Assembly (NCBI GenBank): GCA_016709675.1
Contig: JADJMH010000002.1
Coordinates: forward strand, 62,001 to 126,000
Direction of reading: 5' to 3'
Origin: Candidatus Accumulibacter proximus
GTDB lineage: Bacteria > Pseudomonadota > Gammaproteobacteria > Burkholderiales > Rhodocyclaceae
Length of the DNA stretch: 64,000 bases
Each line of letters starts with the position of its first letter. Within the stretch, counting starts at the first letter, position 1. Positions 57,689-64,000 of the stretch are shown here, in pieces. The notes beneath the pieces are model-generated. The model saw nothing but the letters and a program-made list of their open reading frames with translations. It was not told the origin of the DNA and made no database searches. The position numbers and the translations under genes were made by a program.

Positions 57689-57714
57689 GCCATGCCGCCC
57701 GAAGGCGGCATGGC
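57689..57714 (-). terminator. Stable hairpin with UUCG loop after the acyl-CoA synthetase gene
   Basis: 11-bp perfect stem: GCCATGCCGCC (57689-57699) and GGCGGCATGGC (57704-57714), with a 4-nt loop. In the minus-strand RNA the loop is UUCG closed by C-G, an extra-stable tetraloop, followed by GUUUAC. It sits 80 bp after the acyl-CoA synthetase stop and 135 bp before the YnbA-like start. Confidence 0.65.
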
Positions 57715-57794
57715 CGGCTGACCCGTGGATTGCAGGCACCGGGATTCAGGCCTGGTCCCGGAATCGCCGGTCTATCTCAAAAGTCGAAACTATC

Positions 57795-59471
57795 TCAGAA
57801 TTCAAAATCCTCCTCGTAGAACTCCAGTGCGCCGCGGGGAGCGGCAGCCCGGTCCTGCTCGCCCTTGCGCAGCTCGACGCGGCGAATCTTGCCCGAGATG
57901 GTCTTCGGCAGTTCGCCGAACTCGAGCCGCCGGACGCGCTTGTAAGGCGACAGACGGCTGCGCAGGAAGACGAAGATGTCGCGTGCCAGTTCGCGCCCCG
58001 GCTCATAGCCCGCGCGCAAGGTCAGGAAGGCCTTCGGCACTGCCAGCCGCAAGGCATCCGGACTCGGCACCACGGCCGCCTCGGCCACCGCGTCGTGCTC
58101 GATCAGCACGCTTTCCAGCTCGAACGGGCTGATGCGATAGTCCGAGGCCTTGAAGACGTCGTCGGCACGGCCGACGTAGGTGATGTAGCCGTCGGCATCG
58201 ATGGCGGCCGTGTCGCCGGTGTGATAGAAGCCATCACGCATGACCTCGGCGGTTTTTTCGGCATCGTCATCGTAGGAGATCATCAGGCCGAGCGGGCGCG
58301 GCGACAGCGTCAGGCAGATCTCGCCTTCCTCGGCCACCTGCCCGTCGATATCGACCAGGCGCACCTGGTAGCCCGGCATCGGCCGTCCCATCGAGCCCAG
58401 CTTGACCGCCTGCCCGGGTGAGTTGCCCACCAGAGCCGTTGTTTCCGTCTGGCCGAAGCCGTCGCGCAGCGTAATGCCCCAGGCCGCCTTGACCTGGTCG
58501 ATGACTTCCGGATTCAGTGGTTCGCCGGCGCCGATCAGTTCGCGAACGCGGACCGGATACTTGCGCAGGTCCTCCTGGATCAGCATCCGCCAGACAGTTG
58601 GCGGCGCGCAGAGGGTGGTCACCGAGCATCTGACCAGGGTGTCGAGGATCGACGCCGCGGCGAAGCGGACGTAGTTGTAGATGAAGATCGTGGCGCCGGC
58701 GTTCCAGGGAGCGAAGAAGCAGCTCCAGGCGTGCTTTGCCCAGCCGGCCGAGCTGATGTTCCAATGCACGTCGCCAGGCTGCAGTCCGATCCAGTACATG
58801 GTTGACAGATGCCCGACCGGATAGCTCTGCTGGCTGTGCAGAACCAGTTTGGGCTTCGAGGTGGTGCCGGAGGTGAAGTAGAGAAGCTGTGGATCGGTCG
58901 CCAGCGTCGGGCCCTCGGGCTGGAACTCGCTTGACCCCTGGTAGGCCTGTTCAAGCGCCTGCCAGCCAGCGACCGTGCCACCGACGGTGATTCGCGAATA
59001 GTTGCCGGTCAGACCACTGAACTTGTCGGCGTGCGTGTGGCCGATGATTACGTGGCGGATCTGACCGCGGTTCAGACGGTCAGCCAGATCGTCGGGAGCG
59101 AGCAGGGTGGTGGCCGGCGACAACACGGCGCCGAGCTTGATCGACGCCAGCATCGTGTCCCACAGTGGTACCTCGTTGCCGAGCATCATCAGGATGCGAT
59201 CGCCGCGCCTGACGCCTTGCTGGCGAAGCCAGTTGGCCACCTGGTTCGAACGCTTCGACATTTCGGCAAACGACATCTTCTGTTCCGAGCCGTCTTCGTT
59301 GACCACCCACAGCGCCGGGCGGTCGTTGCCGGCGGCCATCACATCAAAATAATCCAGCGCCCAGTTGAATTCGGTGAGCTGTGGCCAGCGGAAATCGCGG
59401 TACGCCGTCTCGTAGTCGGTGCGATGTGCCAGAAGGAAATCGCGTGCCTCGACGAAGGCCGAATAAGACAT
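57795..59471 (-). CDS. Acyl-CoA synthetase (AMP-forming)
   Basis: 558 residues of the ANL superfamily, closest in style to medium-chain acyl/acetoacetyl-type synthetases. Motifs: YFTSGTTSKPKLVLH (P-loop), ELIGAGEPLNPEV, GFGQTETTAL, HTGDTAAIDADGYITYVGRADDVFKASDYRI, and the catalytic Lys near PKTISGKIRRVELR. The substrate cannot be assigned. It is monocistronic, divergent from mtnA, and ends at the UUCG hairpin. Confidence 0.92.
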   Translation of the reverse strand: MSYSAFVEARDFLLAHRTDYETAYRDFRWPQLTEFNWALDYFDVMAAGNDRPALWVVNEDGSEQKMSFAEMSKRSNQVANWLRQQGVRRGDRILMMLGNEVPLWDTMLASIKLGAVLSPATTLLAPDDLADRLNRGQIRHVIIGHTHADKFSGLTGNYSRITVGGTVAGWQALEQAYQGSSEFQPEGPTLATDPQLLYFTSGTTSKPKLVLHSQQSYPVGHLSTMYWIGLQPGDVHWNISSAGWAKHAWSCFFAPWNAGATIFIYNYVRFAAASILDTLVRCSVTTLCAPPTVWRMLIQEDLRKYPVRVRELIGAGEPLNPEVIDQVKAAWGITLRDGFGQTETTALVGNSPGQAVKLGSMGRPMPGYQVRLVDIDGQVAEEGEICLTLSPRPLGLMISYDDDAEKTAEVMRDGFYHTGDTAAIDADGYITYVGRADDVFKASDYRISPFELESVLIEHDAVAEAAVVPSPDALRLAVPKAFLTLRAGYEPGRELARDIFVFLRSRLSPYKRVRRLEFGELPKTISGKIRRVELRKGEQDRAAAPRGALEFYEEDFEF

Positions 59472-59809
59472 TTCTGCTCCTTTCTTGTCGCTTGTCGATC
59501 AAATCACTGAACAGCCACCGAATGCACGGCTGCCTGAAAGGCAGCCCGAGTACCCGCGCGGCGTCTCTCCCCAGTGGGCCCTGACCTGCAGCAGCCACGC
59601 TCCATCGCACCACGATGGGTTCCGAAGTCTGTCCGCCTGCAACCGATCAGCCCCTGCCATGTATTGCAGGGCGCATTGTAAGGGACTTCTCGTGTGACCT
59701 GCCATCGGCCGGGGCAAGCGGAGGGGCCGGCGGGGTAAGCGGGGGGGGGGGGGGGGGGGACATTCGTCGCCGCTGCCAGACCCCGGCACCGACTGGTAGA
59801 ATGCTGCCG
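59472..59809. other. Divergent promoter region between acyl-CoA synthetase and mtnA
   Basis: 338 bp without a supported gene. It must contain promoters for both directions. Its main feature is the 19-G run at 59741-59759 within a G-rich stretch (59705-59760), close enough to mtnA to affect its promoter or leader. No clear -35/-10 pair was found. Confidence 0.55.
59741..59759 (+). repeat. 19-base poly-G homopolymer upstream of mtnA
   Basis: An uninterrupted run of 19 G, ending 50 nt before the mtnA ATG at 59810. Such tracts vary in length by slippage and, at this distance, could change promoter spacing or leader structure. It is the second long G run in the window (the other is 32 G at 4547). 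Confidence 0.9.
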
Positions 59810-60887
<1,078 letters not shown>

Positions 60888-60895
<8 letters not shown>

Positions 60896-61532
60896 GCTGC
60901 GGCAGCAGTTGATCGAGACGGCACGCCGCATGGCGATCGCCGGACTGAACCGGGGCACCGCCGGCAACCTCAGTGTGCGCCATGGAGAGGAGGGCGACCC
61001 GGGCTTCCTGATCACGCCCACGGGTATGGCCTACGATATCCTGGAGGCCGCAGACATCGTCTGCATGCGTCTCGACGGCAAAGCCGAAGGCCGCCGCAAG
61101 CCGTCGTCCGAGTGGCGTTTCCACCGCGACCTCTACGCTGCCCGTCCCGACGCCGGCGCCATCCTGCATGCGCACTCGCCGTTCGCCACCAGTCTCGCCT
61201 GTCTGCGCCGCGACATTCCGCCCTTCCACTACATGATTGCCCGCTTTGGTGGCGACAGTCTGCGCTGCGCCGCCTACGCGACCTTCGGCACGCAGGCGCT
61301 GTCCGATGCGGTGCTGCTGGCGATCGCCAACCGGCGCGCCTGCTTGCTGGCCAACCACGGCATGCTCGTGCTCGGCGATGACCTGGCGCAGGTGCTCGAT
61401 CTCGGCAGCGAACTCGAGGCACTCTGCGAACAGTACTGGCGGGCCTGCCAGCTCGCTCCACCGGTGCTGCTCGATGCGCGCGAGATGGCGGCGGTCCTCG
61501 AAAAGTTCGCCGGCTACGGGCAGCAGGCCTGA
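60888..61532 (+). CDS. Class II aldolase (5-methylthio/5-deoxyribulose-1-phosphate aldolase candidate)
   Basis: A 214-residue class II aldolase/adducin protein, ATG 60888 with GGAGGAG 4 nt upstream. N-terminal GLNRGTAGNLSVRHG, catalytic/Zn region PSSEWRFHRDLYAARPDAGAILHAHSPFAT with the HAH zinc pair, second His in LLANHGMLVLG. Being coupled to mtnA, it most likely cleaves methylthioribulose-1-P or deoxyribulose-1-P into DHAP and an aldehyde. The MtnB dehydratase reaction (same superfamily) is the alternative, but MtnC/MtnD partners are not here. Confidence 0.82.
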
Positions 61533-61564
61533 GCCTGCTCGACGGCCGTTACCGGGAACCACGC

Positions 61565-63181
61565 ATGTTGCGCATCAGCGAAATCCGTCTTCCCCTCGAG
61601 CATCCGCCGGCCGCGCTGCCGGCGGCGGTTGCCGCCCGCCTCGGCGTCGCCGAGGAGCACATCCGCGAACTCAGCGTTTTCCGGCGCAGTTGCGATGCGC
61701 GCAAGGCCGGTGCGCCGACCTTCATCTACAGCGTCGACGTCGCGTTGTCCGACGAGGCGGCTCTGCTCACCAGGTTCGCCAGTGACCCGCGGGTGCAGCC
61801 AACGCCGGACATGCGCTATCACTTCGTCGGACAGGCGCCGGTACCGCTGGCGACGCGACCGGTCGTCGTCGGCTTCGGCCCGGCCGGCATCTTCGCCGCG
61901 CTGGTTCTGGCGCAGAGCGGCTTCCGGCCGATCGTCCTCGAGCGCGGCAAGGCGGTCCGCGAGCGCACGCAGGATACCTGGGGGCTGTGGCGCAGGAAGG
62001 TTCTCGACCCCGAGTCGAACGTCCAGTTCGGCGAGGGCGGCGCCGGCACCTTTTCCGACGGCAAGCTCTACAGCCAGATCAAGGACCCGAAGCACTACGG
62101 CCGCAAGGTGCTCGAGGAATTCGTCAAGGCCGGCGCGCCGGCGGAGATCCTTTATGTCAGCAAACCGCACATCGGCACCTTCCGGCTGGTCGGCATGGTC
62201 GAACAGATGCGCCACGAGATCGAGCAACTCGGCGGCGAGATCCGCTTCCAGCAGCGGGTGACCGGGCTACAGATCGAAAGGGGGCAGGTGCGCGGTGTCA
62301 CGCTCGCTTCCGGCGAGGAACTGTCTGCCGGGCACGTGATCCTGGCGCTCGGGCACAGCGCCCGCGACACCTTCGCCGTGCTGCATCGCGCCGGCGTCTT
62401 CATGGAGGCCAAACCCTTTTCGATCGGCTTCCGCATCGAACACCCGCAATCGCTGATCGACCGGGCACGTCTGGGGCCGCACGCCGGCAACCCGCTGCTC
62501 GGTGCCGCCGACTACAAGCTGGTCCATCACTGCCGGAACGGCCGCTCGGTGTACAGCTTCTGCATGTGCCCCGGGGGCACCGTGGTGGCCGCCACTTCCG
62601 AGCTCAACCGGGTGGTGACCAACGGCATGAGCCAGTACTCGCGCAACGAGCGCAACGCCAACGCCGGCATCGTCGTCGGTATCACGCCGCTCGATTACCC
62701 TGGCGGGCCGCTGGCCGGCATCGAGCTGCAGCGCGACCTCGAAGCGCGCGCCTTCGAGCTGGGCGGCAGGACCTACGAGGCGCCGGCGCAACTGGTCGGT
62801 GATTTTCTTGCCGGCCGGCCATCGACCGCGCTGGGCACGGTGGTCCCTTCGTACCAGCCCGGCGTTCGCCTGACCGATCTCGCCAGCGCCTTGCCGGACT
62901 ACGCGATCGACGCGATCCGCGAGGCGCTGCCGGCCTTCGATCGCCAGCTCCGGGGCTTTGCGATGCCCGATGCGGTGCTCACCGGCGTCGAGACGCGCAC
63001 CTCTTCGCCGCTGCGCATCACCCGCGGCAAGGATTGTCAGAGCGTCAACGTCAAGGGCCTGTACCCGGCCGGCGAAGGCGCCGGTTACGCCGGCGGCATC
63101 CTCTCGGCCGGCGTCGACGGCATCCGGGTTGCCGAGGCCGTGACGCGGGAGATGCTCAGGGTCGCGGCTGACCGGGTCTGA
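61565..63181 (+). CDS. FAD-dependent oxidoreductase (COG2509 type)
   Basis: 538 residues. N-terminal ~90-residue domain (LRISEIRLPLEHPPAALPAAVAARL), then FAD-binding VVVGFGPAGIFAALVLAQSG with LERGKAV, FGEGGAGTFSDGKLYSQIKDP, the central CMCPGGTVVAATSE, and the C-terminal FAD motif LYPAGEGAGYAGGILSAGVDGIRVAEAV. These are uncharacterised dehydrogenases. 32 bp after the aldolase, perhaps co-transcribed, but a functional link is not evident. Confidence 0.88.
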   Translation: MLRISEIRLPLEHPPAALPAAVAARLGVAEEHIRELSVFRRSCDARKAGAPTFIYSVDVALSDEAALLTRFASDPRVQPTPDMRYHFVGQAPVPLATRPVVVGFGPAGIFAALVLAQSGFRPIVLERGKAVRERTQDTWGLWRRKVLDPESNVQFGEGGAGTFSDGKLYSQIKDPKHYGRKVLEEFVKAGAPAEILYVSKPHIGTFRLVGMVEQMRHEIEQLGGEIRFQQRVTGLQIERGQVRGVTLASGEELSAGHVILALGHSARDTFAVLHRAGVFMEAKPFSIGFRIEHPQSLIDRARLGPHAGNPLLGAADYKLVHHCRNGRSVYSFCMCPGGTVVAATSELNRVVTNGMSQYSRNERNANAGIVVGITPLDYPGGPLAGIELQRDLEARAFELGGRTYEAPAQLVGDFLAGRPSTALGTVVPSYQPGVRLTDLASALPDYAIDAIREALPAFDRQLRGFAMPDAVLTGVETRTSSPLRITRGKDCQSVNVKGLYPAGEGAGYAGGILSAGVDGIRVAEAVTREMLRVAADRV

Positions 63182-63374
63182 GCCAATCCTCACAAGTGAG
63201 CGAGATCCGGACTGCTGTGTGCCTCGTTCGCGCTGCCCGCGAAGTGACAGGAGCTACGCCATGTGGCGCGGCCGCTACGCGTCGGGAAGCCACCGGTGGG
63301 TTTTGGATGGCGTTAGTCGGCAGTCGGTCTGGAACTGCCGTTCCAAGCGCAGACGCATACCGGTCATTCGCCCC

Positions 63375-64000
63375 TCATGAATCTTGCAGTGCTGCTACCG
63401 CCGCCTCAACTGATGGGTTAACTCTCGCCGTATTCCACGCCACAGCAGTTGTCACAACACTCAAGTTTTCGGTCAAAGGGCGCACGACTACCGTCTCTGG
63501 TGCCATCTTCTTCATCGCCGCGGGAATCAGAGCCACACCCTGACCACAGCCGACAAAGGCAATCTGAGAGGCGACTGAACCCACTTCATGGACGATGCGC
63601 GGCGAAAAACCTGCATTGCGGCAAGCGGTCACCAAACTATCGAAGTAGCTGGGACTAACCCGACGATAGAACATCACGAAGTCCTCCTCCGCTAGCGAAA
63701 CCAGTCGAATCCGCGATCTTGCAGCTAATGGATGCGCTCTGGGCAGCGCGACGGCCAAACGATCTTCACGCAACGGGATCGACTTGATGCCGGAGCCTAG
63801 ATCACCTTCAAGGCGGGCAAAGGCCAAATCGATGTCCCCTGACTGAAGGAGTGGAACAGCTTCCACGCTGTCGATTTCCCGCATCGAGATGGTAACGTCA
63901 GGGTGCGTTGCTCTCATTCTCTCGATCAACGGCGGCAATACCTCGACCATGGAAGAGGTGATTGCGCCCACCCTCAGCATGCTGCGCTGCCCTGTTGTCG
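63375..64000 (-). CDS. LysR-family transcriptional regulator, 5' end outside window
   Basis: About 207 codons from the right edge to the stop at 63375; open through 64000. Only the periplasmic-binding-like effector domain is visible: MLRVGAITSSMVEVLPPLIERM, SGDIDLAFARLEG, LAVALPRAHPLAARSRI, VGCGQGVALIPAAMKKM. The HTH domain should lie beyond 64000. The nearest divergent target is not visible. The 193-bp gap to the COG2509 gene shows nothing. Confidence 0.9.
   Translation of the reverse strand, partial: TTGQRSMLRVGAITSSMVEVLPPLIERMRATHPDVTISMREIDSVEAVPLLQSGDIDLAFARLEGDLGSGIKSIPLREDRLAVALPRAHPLAARSRIRLVSLAEEDFVMFYRRVSPSYFDSLVTACRNAGFSPRIVHEVGSVASQIAFVGCGQGVALIPAAMKKMAPETVVVRPLTENLSVVTTAVAWNTARVNPSVEAAVAALQDS

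Overview
The window is GC-rich, densely packed chromosome of a betaproteobacterium. The gene order rpsB-tsf-pyrH-frr-uppS-cdsA-dxr-rseP-bamA-skp-lpxD-fabZ-lpxA-lpxB-rnhB, a PhoU/PhoB/PhoR module, electron-transfer-flavoprotein:ubiquinone oxidoreductase and a six-gene Mrp antiporter operon fit Rhodocyclales. The protein flavour resembles Candidatus Accumulibacter (an inference; no database search was possible). Most of the window is core genome. The accessory content sits in four patches: 4.1-5.1 kb, 20.7-23.5 kb, 28.0-31.4 kb and 51.3-53.8 kb.

Layout. 1-7 kb: an Rpn/YhgA-type nuclease cut by the left edge, a GAF-domain protein, typA (minus), a 1-kb gene-poor gap holding a 32-base G run, a small winged-helix-like protein and a CBS/DUF294 protein (minus). 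6.9-12.7 kb: the Mrp Na+/H+ antiporter operon (mrpA-B fusion, C, D, E, F, G; minus). 12.8-15.6 kb: phoU, a frameshifted phoB and phoR. 15.8-20.5 kb: ETF-QO, queG (minus), tsaE, amiC. 20.5-23.3 kb: tRNA-Thr(CGT) and its terminator, degraded sequence, then a compact lower-GC three-gene operon. That operon encodes a HicA-like toxin, a HicB-like antitoxin with a long extra C-terminal tail, and a SecB-like protein: a candidate toxin-antitoxin-chaperone (TAC) system and the most interesting element here. 23.5-28.0 kb: rimO, and dnaE2 (minus) under a near-perfect LexA box. 28.1-31.0 kb: a four-gene, translationally coupled HPr-rel-A cassette (Tat-type exported protein, PqqD-like protein, HprK-related kinase, nucleotidyltransferase).

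31.4-49.7 kb: glnD and map (minus), then the long rpsB to rlmB-like run of translation, isoprenoid, outer-membrane assembly and lipid A genes. Within this run lpxD is reduced to a fragment: the start codon is lost, the middle is deleted and a catalytic His is replaced. 49.7-57.6 kb: an NTF2-like membrane protein and a ynbABCD-like phospholipid cluster (minus). That cluster is split by about 2.5 kb carrying a DUF900 lipoprotein, a wrecked Phd/YefM antitoxin and a 150-bp duplicate fragment of ynbD. 57.8-64 kb: an acyl-CoA synthetase (minus), a 19-base G run in front of mtnA, a class II aldolase that with MtnA suggests a DHAP shunt, a COG2509 flavoprotein, and a LysR regulator cut by the right edge.

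Several otherwise conserved genes carry single lesions: a phoB frameshift, lpxD decay, and an in-frame TGA near the end of the HPr-rel-A nucleotidyltransferase. These are either real decay or sequencing/assembly errors and should be checked against reads.
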